NCBI GenBank assembly: GCA_973895155.1
Contig: OZ316897.1
Span: 3,348,001 to 3,412,000 of the forward strand
Direction: 5' to 3'
From: Marsupella aquatica
Taxonomy: Eukaryota > Marchantiophyta
Length of the DNA: 64,000 nucleotides
Positions within the stretch are counted from its first letter, which is position 1. Each line of letters begins with the position of its first letter. The notes under the pieces were generated by a model. That model was not told where the DNA came from. It did no database searches and saw only the letters and a program-made list of their open reading frames with translations. The position numbers and the translations under genes are program-made. Below are positions 10,226 to 22,313 of this stretch, one piece after another.

Positions 10226-11719
10226 AGTCTGGGCAATAATCACAATGCAGATAATCTTATTGTATTATTAGGTTTTCATCTTCAAAAGCAATGTATACAC
10301 TGATAAGTAAGTGTTGCATCAAAATACTTAGAATATTTTTACATTTCACATTTTAAGGTTTCCAAAATCCAAAATAATCCAATATTTCAGTAATTATTTT
10401 GTTTTTGCGCAAACCTGAATGGCACTACAGTAGTGTCAACTGCATAGTAGAGTAGTACCTCCACACTGTTCACCCCAATTAGTCTTGGTAATATTATTTG
10501 TGTAGCCTACATTTTTCAATTAACATAACTAATTTTAATTACAGACTAACACTAATAGTGTTTGCATTAAATAACATTTCTGTAATACTAATTCAATGTT
10601 TTGCATAACACAATTTGGAGAGTAAAGGTAATACTAATTGGAGAGCAAAGATAAAAATTACACTGCTCTCTCATCTCAAATAGCTTGGGAAGAGAGTGTG
10701 TCTCATACACCCCAAGATCACTAGAAAATAAGCTGCCCCTAAGGAACAGAGTCTGAACAAGGCTACACTACTTGCCAAAACATGTCAGCACAAATCAGGA
10801 GTACGATTAGACACATCTACTGTAAATTAAGGGAATTCCAACCCTAACAATCTTAGCCCAAAAATCCAGCATATTTAGTGTTATTTTCTATTCAAACCTG
10901 CCCCAGTCTTTTTTATTTTTTATGTTTTTAAAATTAAGTAGAAATCTGTGAAACCCCACAAAAAGGGAACAATCAGTCTCAACATTTGAACCCAAGACCT
11001 ATCAGGACTCCACTCAAGTGAACTATCACACATCACATAGGCATGCCTCTCTAGGCTTGGTCTTACCTGCCCGAGTCTTAAATTGGGATTACTAGCTAAC
11101 ATTAAGTACAAGATATGACCAATTATGGTGAACAGTGGAGTGTGATGTCAAGGTGTACATTAAAAAATTCTTGTGCATTTCAGAAATATTCCAAGCCACA
11201 AAATGTATTTTGTGGTATATAAAGCCATGATGGATAGAGGGGCTTGTTTCGCCCATCCCAATGGACTACTTAAAATTAGGAAAAGAAAATTAACCAATTG
11301 TTTTTGGAATGATGGACTCTTCTCTTTTGAGGACACCCAAGTAGATTTTCCCAGGCACCCTCACCAACAGTAAACCATTGGTTTTTGATAGACTTGTGCA
11401 TTTGGTGTATGACATACTTATGCATTTATTTTGACAACTTTTCCAGCATGTTCTTTGATGTCCAACTTATCACCTCACAAGGTTTAAGATTTTCCTAGAT
11501 CATTTACTTCATTTTTTACAAATGCAAAATTAGCAAATATTATAAACCACCTACCAATGGAGGCTTCACTTTTTTGAGTGATGCCTGATTAGTTTGGACA
11601 TGAGCGGCAAATTACCACTTTTTGCAAGGACACCTTGACTAGTTTAGGCATAGCAAGAAAATACCACTTGTTTGGAAAAAAATGGCACAATACAACCATG
11701 AGCACAACCAGCAAGCATG
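10226..11719. other. AT-rich intergenic region
   Basis: No gene is recognisable. The stretch is AT-rich with only short chance frames. It contains a tRNA-like repeat relic at about 10960-11085, listed separately. The CCACTTTTTGCAAGGACACC and ACCACTTGTTTGG motifs near 11617-11672 occur as a loose pair. Confidence 0.5.
10960..11085 (-). mobile_element. Possible tRNA-derived SINE relic
   Basis: On the minus strand the sequence reads TAGTTCACTTGAGTGGAGTC, then TGATAGGTCTTGGGTTCAAATGTTG across the next bases. This resembles RNA polymerase III A-box and B-box (GGTTCAAAT) promoter elements at tRNA-like spacing. It does not fold as an intact tRNA and no A tail or target duplication was found, so it is best viewed as a decayed SINE or tRNA-related repeat. 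Confidence 0.35.
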
Positions 11720-11960
11720 CACACACCGACACCAAGAGATGTGTGGTTCATCTCCATTGAGGCTACGTCCACGGGAACAGACAAGAGCATTACTAAGCTT
11801 TGGTCACCACGGCCACACAAAGCCGCCTTATAAAGTTCTCCTCCTAGTACCTAGCTAGTTCCTTCAACAATGAGCATGAGTCCCCACGAAGAGCTCTCCC
11901 TAGCCCTTCTATATGTTAGATGCAATAGTCACGACTGTTCGTGATCACTAATACAATCTT
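11720..11960. repeat. Dispersed repeat with GTGGTTCA..GGCTACGTCCACGGGAA, copy 1
   Basis: Contains GAGATGTGTGGTTCATCTCC, then GAGGCTACGTCCACGGGAAC, ACAAGAGCATTACTAAG and, about 70 bases later, AATGAGCATGAGTCCC. The same ordered blocks recur at 35577-35760 and 55405-55600. Similar GTGGTTC..CTACGTCCACGGG blocks are common in plant LTR sequences, so this is probably a solo LTR or LTR relic. I could not define its ends. Confidence 0.55.
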
Positions 11961-13960
11961 TGAAGTTGTACATTGTATTCTTCCACCCTGTCCTTGCTCA
12001 CCATACTCACGGTGATTCCCTTGGAAGGAGATCTTGTACCAAACAAGTTTATTTGCGTGGCCAACATTTATTCAACTCATTGATCCTTCCAATTCCAGAG
12101 CACACACAAAGCCAATATCTTCTAGAAGACATCTCACTTGTGAAACCTTATTTTCTATTGTACCTTGTGGGACTCAAACTTCCTGATCTTGAGCTTGTTT
12201 GTAAACTTCCCACACTTGCAACAAACTCTGTCTGGTCTGAACTTCTGAGCAGCTAATTCCAATCCAAGAGTCTTGCTATAGGAAGACAACGAGCAAGACA
12301 GTAGTTAGACTCATAGCTGAAAAAGGTGTATTAGCCCAGTTGAGGAGTGATTGAGTGATTTTATGTGTTGTACTCCACAAACAGAAACTCCAAGTCAGAT
12401 GGAAACCATCCAGAGATTGATGACTCAATTATTGTTATTCCAATTGACCAGTCACGTCCTTTCAATTATGCAATTCAATCTGAGAAATCACCATCAAACC
12501 ATTATGTAGAGTTATCGCAGACCTTGTGAAAGACCCTCCTCTACTCACAAAGTAAGGCCAAATGTGCTGAAGTACCAACAAAGTACAGATTTGCAACCAG
12601 ACCAAACTCACTCCCATCGATCTAGATGATCCTGCTCTGACTATTTTGCCTTCTTCTCAATTCTCTTCAACTCAATCCACACTAAAGTTCAACCCACAAA
12701 TGTCATGAAGCAATGCGCCGATTTGGATTCTGCAGCTCAATTCACATTTTTTTGATTTGCAATCTATTCAAAACCCTACTGGAAATTGGCTTCTACTACG
12801 ACTGTGATTCAACCCAAACGATGTCAGTGAGGAATAGCAAAAGACACATCATCCCCGAATAGAAAGCTCATCCTTGTGAATTGGTAGGTCCTGACTATTG
12901 CACGCAACAGCTTGAGAAGTGAAAGAAGAGGATCGGCAAATTAAACCTTTACTGAGAGTGTGTGATCATTGACCGCACAACTTTTTGGAGAGAGGCCCTG
13001 GTTTATGATTGAGAATTCAAATTTCCTGCAGTGTCTCAACTCTCAACTTTGTTTTTAACAGCCAACTAAGGTGGCACATAGTCTCCAACAGTTAGGTGGC
13101 ATGTCATTGTAAACTGTCATCTAAACTCATTATAGTGTAAGGACATCCCCACCCATGCTTTAATTCACGACCTGCTATTAGTGTCAACAGCAAGGCGAGG
13201 GGTGCAGGTAGTCAGCTTTGGTGGAGAGTGCCCTGACTCTATCCTTACCCATTAATATCGGTATTTTTCAATTGACATGCATTTGGCCACAGCTTCTGCC
13301 AGATTATCCACATACTAGTCATGACTGTCTGGGTGTCTCATACTAGCAATATCCACTCTGCCTCACAATTTAGCATAAGTGAGTGAGCTCTAACACCACT
13401 GGCCCCAACATGCCAGTTCTACTACATCTGTGGCCTTGGTTTGACTTTGCTGCGGGCGGATGGGGACTGAAAAGACATATAAGTTAAAATTCCGATATAA
13501 TTCATCCTAGCCTGACCTTCCTCTAGGTCAATGCAAGGGCTTAAGCCAACTTCTTTGGGAACTTCTTCCACTTATGTATTGAACATTTATTATTTATTTA
13601 TTTTTGCTAGAGAGCATAGGGAAACCAAGACTGAACTGAATGCAACCTGTAAAAACTGCTAAAGAGAAGGAAAACCCAATATTTGATAATGGACAACAAA
13701 AATTGCCATGGGAGACCAAAGCTATGATCAGATATAAAAGCGGAAGTCCAAGACTTAACTGACCCACCCAAACATGAGAGGAGAAAAGAACTAAACTAGA
13801 GGAGACTGATTACCAGAGCACCATATTGAAGGTAGGTGAAGACGGCAAGACACATAAACTAGACAATGCGCCAGGAGGGAGCCCAGCAGCCACAAGGGTG
13901 TGGTCACAAAGAAGCCTGCCAATTTATCTATGATGGTGATGATCTAGTACCAAAATGATA
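11961..13960. other. Intergenic region, no gene seen
   Basis: Two kilobases of moderately AT-rich DNA. A 98-codon plus-strand frame (11960-12256) matches no family I know and has no supporting context. I see no splice-consistent exon series, RNA gene or clear repeat. Confidence 0.45.
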
Positions 13961-13967
13961 TCTATCT

Positions 13968-14200
13968 ACAACTATAATAAGGGATCTTGTTTTTTTTGTC
14001 TTTTGTTCCAATACAAAAAAATCTCCTGGACAAGAAAGATCCACAGCCATTGGATTTGTTTGATTGTTTTCCCTGATCATTGATGGAGGAAATGGGCACC
14101 TCTAGTGCATATGTGCTTCCCCACGTTGCCCCATACATGCCCCGGCCCGACTCCCTATGGGTTGGTCCTCCTTGCGTCGTGTAACGCACGGACACAGGGC
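13968..14200. mobile_element. Possible small Helitron-like element
   Basis: The segment opens with TCTATCTACAACTATAATAA, reminiscent of the TC..ACTATAATAA 5' ends of plant non-autonomous Helitrons. Near its other end lies CGTGTAACGCACGG, a short hairpin of the CCGTGCGTTACACG type often found near Helitron ends. The canonical CTRR terminus is not seen, so this is a weak call. Confidence 0.25.
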
Positions 14201-14865
14201 TTGTAAGTGAATGAAAACTCAATTTATTAGCACTCTGATATACTTCAAAACATATTTGGGCAACCCATGGATTTTTTGTAACTCAGACAGACCTCATTTT
14301 ACTCACAATGTCATAGAGAATATTTTGTTGCTCCAGATTGTATGGTTTCTGTCTATGGTCCATAGGAACATCGTTTTCCAGCCTTCTCTATGCTCGAGAA
14401 TTCTCAATAAGGATTTTAAGAATTTGGAGATCTGAACCGATCTGAACCATTGATTTCCCAGGCAGACGGTGACGATTGACTGTTGGATACGTGCTCCATG
14501 TGAAGTTAACCTTCAATTCCCTGACTCTAGTCAAGGACTGGAAGTGGTCAGTGGGCAGGGGTCCGTGAGTACCGCAGTGTGCCTAAAGTCCTCCCCAAGT
14601 ATGGTTTTTGCTTCCGCCGGCCCCGTCCGAAGGACTCTCCCTTCGCCTTCCTACTTCCTTCAGTGCTGCTGCTTGTCCTCTGTTTTTTTTTCCCTTCCTG
14701 TGAATGAGCTCGCGGAGAGGCCAAATGGAGCTGCCGCTTCTCCGCCGATGAAATCCTTCGTCGACTGAACCAGAGCAATGATGCAGTCGTTGGGATGCTT
14801 CTAAATTTCTCTTCTCTGGAGATGAGGATTTCACATTGACCTCTCTCACCCCCTTTTTTTTCTTC

Positions 14866-14933
<68 letters not shown>

Positions 14934-15333
14934 CTCCTTCCGATCTCCGGGTTTGGGTTTTTCGTCTGATCTCTGTGGTGATTTTGTCGTGTGGTTCTTT
15001 CTCGCCACATCACTATTTCGTTGCTGTCTGTTTCTCATTCTCATTTCTCATTTCTTGTTGCGTGTTACGTTTTTGCTTCCAACACTCCATTTTTCCTGCT
15101 TCTCCCTCTTATTCTTTAATTTTTTACATTTTGTGCTTCGTCATTGATTTTTATGTATTCGGGCTCATCTCTTCTGTTGCTATAGTTGTGGCCAATTTTT
15201 CGTTCTTCTTCCACTTATCAATGTCCATTTTGCACCTATTTCTATCGTTTGTTCTTACGCTCTTTAGCTCCTGATCCTCATTTTGGAGCATTTTCGGTCG
15301 ATCCGATCGGAGTGGGACCGAAATCTGGTCAAG
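14201..15333 (+). promoter_or_regulatory. Upstream region and probable 5' UTR of STT3
   Basis: GC content rises from about 14460 onward. A pyrimidine-rich block (14850-15260) precedes the STT3 start codon, with a long dinucleotide tract at 14873-14928. The block is T/C-rich throughout, as is common in plant 5' leaders. The STT3 ATG at 15334 is the first ATG in its frame. I cannot place the transcription start or a TATA box with confidence. Confidence 0.5.
14873..14928. repeat. (TC)28 microsatellite
   Basis: A perfect 56-bp TC dinucleotide tract lies about 400 bases before the STT3 start codon, followed by T-rich sequence. CT/GA tracts in plant promoters and leaders often bind BPC/GAGA-type factors. 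A regulatory role here is inference only. The tract should be length-polymorphic. Confidence 0.9.
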
Positions 15334-18300
15334 ATGAGCTCCTTCACGGTGACAAGCACGAAGTCCAGCACCAAGGCGGACTCTGGAAAATCGTCCACTG
15401 GCTCCTCCCCTACGAGCATGGAGTCCATTCTCAATCAGCTCTATGCTTTCCGGCTGAAACCGAAGCAGCAAGAGCTGCTCATTCGCGTCTCGGTGCTCCT
15501 TCTTGTCTACATTCTTGCCTTTGCCACGCGGCTCTTCAGTGTGTTGCGCTACGAGAGCGTCATTCACGAGTTCGATCCCTACTTCAATTATCGCACCACG
15601 CTGTACCTCACGGAGAAGGGTTTCTATGAGTTCTGGAACTGGTTCGATTATGAGAGCTGGTATCCCCTCGGCAGGATCGTGGGAGGGACCGTGTACCCGG
15701 GCCTCATGGTCACGGCTGCGCTGCTGTACTGGGGGCTTAGGTTACTGAGCTTCGCCGTGCACATCAAGGACGTCTGTGTGCTCACTGCTCCCTTTTTTGC
15801 GTCTAACACCACTGTTGTGGCTTACTTCTTCGGCAAGGAGCTCCGGGACAGCGGAACAGGCCTGATTGCTGCCGTGTTCATCGCCATTTGCCCCGGTTAC
15901 ATTTCTCGGTCCGTGGCAGGATCTTATGATAATGAAGGGGTAGCAATTTTTGCATTGCTCTTGACCTTTTACCTTTTTGTGAAGGCTGTGAATACTGGTT
16001 CTTTGGCTTGGTCGGTCGGCGCTGCCTTTGGCTACTTCTACATGGTGTCAGCCTGGGGAGGGTACATATTTATTATCAACTTGCTTCCGATCTATGTGTT
16101 GGTGCTTCTCGTGACGGGGAGGTATTCCAAGAGGCTGTACATTGCTTACAATACAGTGTACATTTTGGGGACACTTCTCGCAATGCAGATCCGCTTTGTG
16201 GGATTCCAGCATGTTCAGTCAGGAGAGCACATGGCTGCTTTGGGAGTCTTCCTCTTCTTGCAGGTCAGATGCATGCAAATTTTAATTGAATTTTGAGTTT
16301 GGGCCTGGTATTTTTGGTGCGTGTTGGTGGGGATGACTGGGTTCTATCACAGACCATGAAAGTTTTAACCTATGATCAAGTCTTAACCTAGCTGAATATC
16401 AATGTAGTTTTGATAGTCTTCAATTTTGTTTTCAATTTCTCTCCGCTCTGAAGTGCAGGTTTACTTTCTTGTATGAATTCAATTACTTTCCGGGAAAATT
16501 GGGAGTTGCCCTAATCTAGTTCATAAATTGAAGCAGAGCTGGCGATCTCTCAGTATTAGAACAAGCTCACGTGCTCGGGATCTCATGCCTGTCCTAGTTT
16601 CAGGTTTCAGAATGCATTTGCTGGTCTTTAGAGGTTTAACGTTTACATCCGGAGGCTTCAAATTAGAACGTGAAATCCTTTCATGTTAGGAGAAAGTCAG
16701 AGAAACTGCTTTTGTGTTTGGGTTTTCAACCCTCTCGCTCTTAAATAGATTTACACAAAACTGCCTGGGACAAGCTGGACTCTAAAGGTGACAGCTTGGT
16801 CCTACGAATTTCAGAGCTTCTAAAGGAGTTTGATGTTAGTGTTCTTGTAGATAGCTCAGGCTATCTTGCAAGCTAAATTCGCAGTCTGTTAAGTTTTAGG
16901 GACATCTTCTGATTCTGAAAGGTTGTATAGAACGTTGTCAATTCCATTTCAGCTTGATATCATTCACAATGTTCAGATAGTCGAATTGTGACCTACAAAG
17001 ATCAACGATGGTTTGGAAAATCAACACGATTTTGTTAGAGGTCTCTGGAAAGTTAGTTGTCGTTCGTGTCCAAAGTGCCCTTTCAAAATCGCAATTGTTG
17101 ACTATCAGTGATTCGCTAAAGGTCCTTTTTTTCTCTGAATGCAGGTGTTCTATTTTGTGGAGTGGGTTAAAGCCCAGCTTGCAGATCCCAAACTCTTCAA
17201 AGCTTTCTTGAGAGTCACTGTGGTTTTGGCAGGGTCAGTGGGGGCCTTGGGACTAGGCTTTGGACTCGCCACTGGTTACATTTCTCCATGGACCGGACGG
17301 TTTTACTCCCTTCTGGATCCTACATACGCCAAGGACCATATCCCCATCATTGCGTCAGTGTCAGAGCACCAGCCGACCTCGTGGTCGTCTTTCATGTTTG
17401 ACTTCCACCTTCTTTTGATACTGTTCCCAGCCGGCTTATATTTCTGCTTCAGGCGGCTGAGTGATGGTATCATCTTTATCATCTGCTACGGCCTAACGAG
17501 TCTGTATTTTGCTGGAGTGATGGTTCGTCTCATTCTGGTGGCCACTCCTGCGGTTTGCTTGATTAGTGCAATTGCCGTGTCTGCGATGTTGAAGAGCTTT
17601 TCTAGACTCCTTCGAGAGAAATCTTCACCGGTTCCCTCGTTCAAGTCTTCTGGTAGCCAAAAAGCATCTGCCAAGGTTTGTTATTTGATTACTCTGCTAA
17701 GTAGACGTTTGAATGAAGGTGTCGTAGCCAGTAATGATCACTTCAAAGACGTATACGTTTGTTATTTGATTACTCTGCCAGTAGACTCTTATATTGTATC
17801 ATATTTTCTGTTGTGACATTGTGGTGCGAACGGTGTGTGCAGAGTGGCATTGATCAGGGTCTCCCATTCCAGAAGGAAGGAGCTCTTCTGTTGCTCCTGG
17901 GCAGTCTATATCTTCTAATCCAGTTCGTAGTGCACTGCACCTGGGTCACCTCAGAGGCTTATTCATCCCCATCCATAGTTCTCGCTGCAAGGCAGAGCAA
18001 TGGGGACAGAGTCATTTTTGATGATTTCCGAGAATCATACTACTGGCTCCGTCACAACACCCCTCCAGATGCGAAGATTGCTTCGTGGTGGGATTATGGA
18101 TATCAAATTACAGCTATGGGTAACCGGACAGTGATAGTGGATAACAATACTTGGAATAATACCCACATTGCCACAGTCGGCCGAGGAATGTCATCATATG
18201 AAGATGAGGCTTATCAGATATTCAAGTCTCTGGATGTTGATTACGTGCTTGTGGTTTTTGGAGGTGTCACCGGATATTCATCGGACGATATCAACAAGTT

Positions 18301-19351
18301 TGTGAACAGCCCCCTTTTTGGTCTTTGAATCGTTTCTGATATGACCAGTATGTTGCAAATTTGTGTTCACTAGTCACCAGTTAGTTCTGCAGGTAGTCAA
18401 GTCTTGTCAATTTTGAAGTACAGATTGGTCGTTGCTTGAATACGAATCTTGATTTGGGTGATGCAGATTCTTGTGGATGGTGCGTATTGGAGGAGGGGTG
18501 TTTCCTGTGATCAAAGAGCCTGACTACCTCAATAAAGGGGAGTACCGGATTGATAAGGAGGCGGCTCCGAAAATGCTTCAGTGCCTCATGTAAGTCAACA
18601 GAAACGGAGAAACTCTCACTTCGTGAATCTACGCAGACGAAATTTATTGTCCAACTTCAAGATCCTTGTTTGGACGGTACCACCACCAGAATCTTGTACA
18701 AGAGGTTTACTTTCCCTGAGGGTTTGCATACAGATTACTAAGTCACATTTAAACGTTAGTATCGACGGATTCAATAGGAGGATGTACAGTTGACAGCATC
18801 AAGCTCATTAAGTGCACGTGGAGGTTGTATTGTTCCGAGGTAAAAAGGAAGTGAAGAGTCACTAGGCACGATCTTTGAGGGTTGCTCGACAGGATGAGTG
18901 CTTTGGTTTCAGTGTGCACAGCCACTGAATACAATCATATATGACTCACCAGATTGTTTCTTACAGGTACAAGTTGTGCTACTACCGTTTCGGAGAACTT
19001 AGCACGGAGTATGGAAAACCTCCTGGGTAAGGCTTCTGACATTTCCGAGTGCAGTTGATTGCTCAGGGCCTTTCACCGTCTTCTTAAAGTGTGTCAATGA
19101 GCTGGGTGTCTTATCATCTGTGAAGTTGATCATCTCAGTTGAAGGTTCACTGTGGGTGTTGCAATTTGACCTTATCTGGAGCATTGCACCTGTCCTCTGA
19201 CAATTGGATCTGTGTACGCAGATGGGATCGTGCTCGGGGTGCAGAAATCGGCAACAAGCACTTTGAGCTAGAGTACTTTGAAGAAGCCTTCACAACATCA
19301 AACTGGATTGTCAGGATTTACAAAGTGAAGCCACTTGAAAATAGACGGTGA
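15334..19351 (+). CDS. STT3B: Oligosaccharyltransferase catalytic subunit, STT3B-like
   Basis: The catalytic subunit of the ER oligosaccharyltransferase transfers the lipid-linked glycan to Asn-X-Ser/Thr. Exons are 15334-16263, 17145-17675, 17843-18297, 18467-18589, 18967-19026 and 19222-19351, all GT-AG, joining to 742 residues, within the usual 700-780 range. Visible motifs are [10 protein letters not shown] with the first acidic metal ligand (D81), [12 protein letters not shown] (DNE at 199-201), [10 protein letters not shown] (SVSE at 381-384), the acceptor-binding WWDYG (569-573) and the conserved [14 protein letters not shown] double sequon. The N-terminal half is a run of hydrophobic membrane spans; residues 1-40 are Ser/Thr-rich and cytosolic by analogy. 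The length and the [16 protein letters not shown] start favour the STT3B type over STT3A. The start was chosen as the first in-frame ATG. Intron 2 holds a duplicated splice donor. Confidence 0.95.
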
Positions 19352-20655
19352 TACAGTCGACCTTTTCTCCTTGGATAAACACTTGACTTGCCACACCTCG
19401 GTGAGCTTCAGTCATGTGGGGTTTGGGGAGGTAAAAGTCTTTTTAGGCGATGAGGTGCAGTTTTACCCTCGTTTGTAGTTTGTTCAAATTTACTTGCAAA
19501 GCTGCATCGGATCATTAGGTAAATGCTCCACGCCAGCAAATTGCACAGTGCAGTGTAGACATATAGCATCAGCAGGATTTTTTTCTATACCTATGTTGAG
19601 TCTACCGGTGCTGTTAATTGCTGGGGGCATTGGTTTTATGGGAGCAAAAGCTGCTCTTCCGTAGAGTGTCGTTGAGTTGAAATGGGATCGCAGGATATTG
19701 TACAAGGCCCCTCTTTTGGACAGGGGCCTGAGTTCTTACAGCCATCGTGAAGGACTTCCGGTGCGAAGGATGCTTGAGATTCACAATTAATATGATGAAG
19801 AGAATATCCAAGAAGAAAGGATCTGATGAATACGATATCTCTCACTCGTTGTTCTCTAAAAGTTGTTGGTCAGCTTAAGATGCGCCTTGTGATGGTCATC
19901 TCTTGGTGCCTATTAATGAGCTCAAACTGACCAGCACGTCATGAATAACTGGTCCTTCCACTGTAGTTGGAGGTCGGCTTTGGATGTGAATCATAGTGAT
20001 TCTTGTGTTCTGTTTTAGATCAACACAGTAGGCCTGAACGAACCCCTGCGCCATCTCATGCGCCTTACGTAATCATTACATCGTTCCTTCTCCTCGCTGA
20101 TCACTGTTTGCTTTGTGCTAGGGACAGGGGAGAGGTTACAATTAGTGACCCGGTTACAATTTCTTAGGAAGTAATGCAGACTTGCGCCGGTACAAACTTG
20201 GCAACCCTCCCTGAATTTTGTTCGTTCCATCTAACTGGATGTGTTTGATTACGATTACGAGGCCCTTTACTGCTTCAAGCAGGGTAGGTTGCTCTGATCA
20301 CAATAGTTCCCGACATCAAGTCGAAGTTTCAAGCCACATTGCTTGCTTCAATTGGACGTTGGCGGAATCAAAACCTTGCAGTTTTCAGGAAGAGCTGTGC
20401 AAAGTGGATGTGGTGACATGTCTTGTCAAGCACTTCTCAACTTACTCCCATTGTTAAGTTCCTCATGTTTCCAGTAATACCTTAAGGGCCGCCAGGTAAA
20501 CGGTGCTTGGAGATTTCGCTCGTTGAGTGGGACTACTGGCTCCTTCCAATTTTTGCGCCTCTGCGTCCGTGAGATGTTTTCAGCAATGGTTTTGTTACGG
20601 GTCCTCTTACCTGGTTTGTGTGAAGAGGTGGCTTCTCCAATTCCTGACGGCAAAC
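19352..20655. other. STT3 3' flank and intergenic DNA
   Basis: The first several hundred bases probably hold the STT3 3' untranslated region; no definite poly-A signal was picked. The rest, up to the malic-enzyme fragments, shows only short frames on both strands and no recognised motif. Base composition stays closer to genic than to the AT-rich intergenic DNA further right. Confidence 0.45.
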
Positions 20656-21505
20656 CATGAGAATATCTGGCTTCACCACCTGCACCACATCAAGCAGGCT
20701 CGCACCCTCAGTAAGGTCTCCCCTTTCAGCTTCATCGAGATGTCGAGAATATGGCTGACTTTACGTGTGGATCCATATCCGTTCCAGCATCAGTTATCAA
20801 ACCAAGTTTGTCCACCAGCCAAGAACAAATGCAATTGAATTCAGTATATTACACTTCGAAGGGAATTGTTTAGTTCCTCAAAAATACTACACGGTCCAAA
20901 TGAAGGCAATTGAAACCTCGCTCTAGCTGTGCGTACATATATACAGAGAATGGGGTAGCATTCCGTCTCCTAAACGTTGGTCTGCAATCTAGCTGGCTGG
21001 TTAGCTGGTTACAAAATTCTAGCTAGGGATCTTTGTGTAGTTGCTTATACTTACATAAAGAAAATGGAATTCTGATTACCCTGAAGAGGTCCAAGCACGG
21101 AGCTCACGCCTGAAATGCAAGGGTACAATCGACTTCTTCGACGCTGGCCAATTGTAGTGGATCGGATCGGTGAAGAGTGTTTTCAAGTGTCATAGACCAA
21201 AGGGGAATATCCGTAAGCTCATCAGTTACCAAACCAAGTTTGTCCACCAGCCAGAAGTTGTCTGCGGATTGGACTTGTGGAGCCTGACTGCCAACAACCC
21301 TCGCTATTGCTTCCTTCAGAAAGGCCAAGAACCCCAAGCCCAGCACTGCCTGCACCTAAAATCACAATCTTTTGTTTACATATATCATAGACAGGACGAC
21401 CTTGAGCCCTCACTGTGCCAGAGCCACCCCTGCTGTCCCCTGGATGTCATCGTTGAACATACGATAATGGTGACGATATCTCTGAAGCAGCTTGAAAGCC
21501 CACTT
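20656..21505 (-). pseudogene. Malic enzyme pseudogene (NAD-ME-like), rearranged
   Basis: Three minus-strand pieces match malic enzyme (malate to pyruvate plus CO2). Piece A (21505-21416) encodes KWAFKLLQRYRHHYR followed by the family hallmark MFNDDIQGTAGVALA. Piece B (21416-21206) is in another frame after a deletion of the following Gly-Leu-Leu-Gly segment. It encodes TVRAQGRPVYD, the dinucleotide-binding KIVILGAGSAGLGV and, after a further frameshift near 21325, KEAIARVVG and FWLVDKLGLVTDELTDI. Piece C (20821-20656) repeats WLVDKLGLITD and, after another frameshift, continues DLTEGASLLDVVQVVKPDIL. The overlap of B and C shows a partial duplication. Several frameshifts and missing neighbouring exons make a functional gene unlikely. 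The KEAIA..DKLGL form favours mitochondrial NAD-type over NADP-type. Confidence 0.75.
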
Positions 21506-22305
21506 GGTCTGACTTGGTCTGACACTAAATTCCCGATGGTAAACCGGATCATTGTCGTTCCTAGATTTTTCTTCCGGGCAAAATTCGTCGTGTCTCAGGA
21601 ATGTTTCGTCGTCCGTAGCTATAACCCTGATCTTGTGAATAATCTCAACAATGTGTCAACGTCATCAACATCGCAGTGACTGCCTCAGTCCCAATGTCGA
21701 GAGACACTAATCATTGGAAGGTAAGCTTTAGACAGTCGTTCAGCCTCAGTCAGATGGACGATACTTTCTCCGTTGTATGAATGAAAAAGATATTTTCTCT
21801 GAAGATCAACCATTCCGATCCAGATTCTCCGTTGCATGAATGAAATGATATTTGCTCTGGTTTGAAGATCATCTGATCCATATGTGGAACGGGTATTCTG
21901 ATGGTACTTGCTGAAATTGTAATAGCTCTTATTGAAATTTATGTCTAGCATAGCAAAGTCATCTACTGTGAAAGGCGTGACCATTGGGACATCTTTACAT
22001 TAGTTGGAAATTATCCGACTAGGCGTGAAAAAATCAGCTGTCCAGTACCGAACCAAGAATGGGACGCTTGATGACACAAGAATGTACACCCTGCTCAGGT
22101 TTAATGTTGGAGAAGCAGCGGGGTACCATGAATCTCTTTGGTCATGACCAAGGAATCACTCGCAGCAGACGGAGACCGAAAGCTCTTTTGTCAAATCTCA
22201 GCTAGGACGCTCGGTGTGTAATCTTGTCAAACACTGCAGTCTACAGAATTGTGGTTTCTGGGGTACTCTGATCAGTTCTGTGTCGCTTGCTTATTATCAA
22301 TTTAT
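21506..22305. other. Spacer, no gene seen
   Basis: A direct repeat GGTCTGACTT lies at the left edge, next to pseudogene piece A. A 99-codon minus-strand frame at 21685-21984 shows no family resemblance that I recognise. ATTCTCCGTTGCATGAATGAAA near 21825 and CTCCGTTGTATGAATGAAAA near 21767 form a 60-bp-spaced direct repeat. Confidence 0.4.
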
Positions 22306-22313
22306 TTGAGTAG
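22306..22313. repeat. Foldback target duplication, left
   Basis: TTGAGTAG directly before the foldback element, matched by the same 8 bases at 22840-22847. Confidence 0.75.

Noticed and set aside
14583-15629. Arg/Glu-rich minus-strand frame and Ser/Leu-rich plus-strand frames around the TC tract
   Set aside because: Products of the dinucleotide repeat and of out-of-frame reading of STT3 exon 1.
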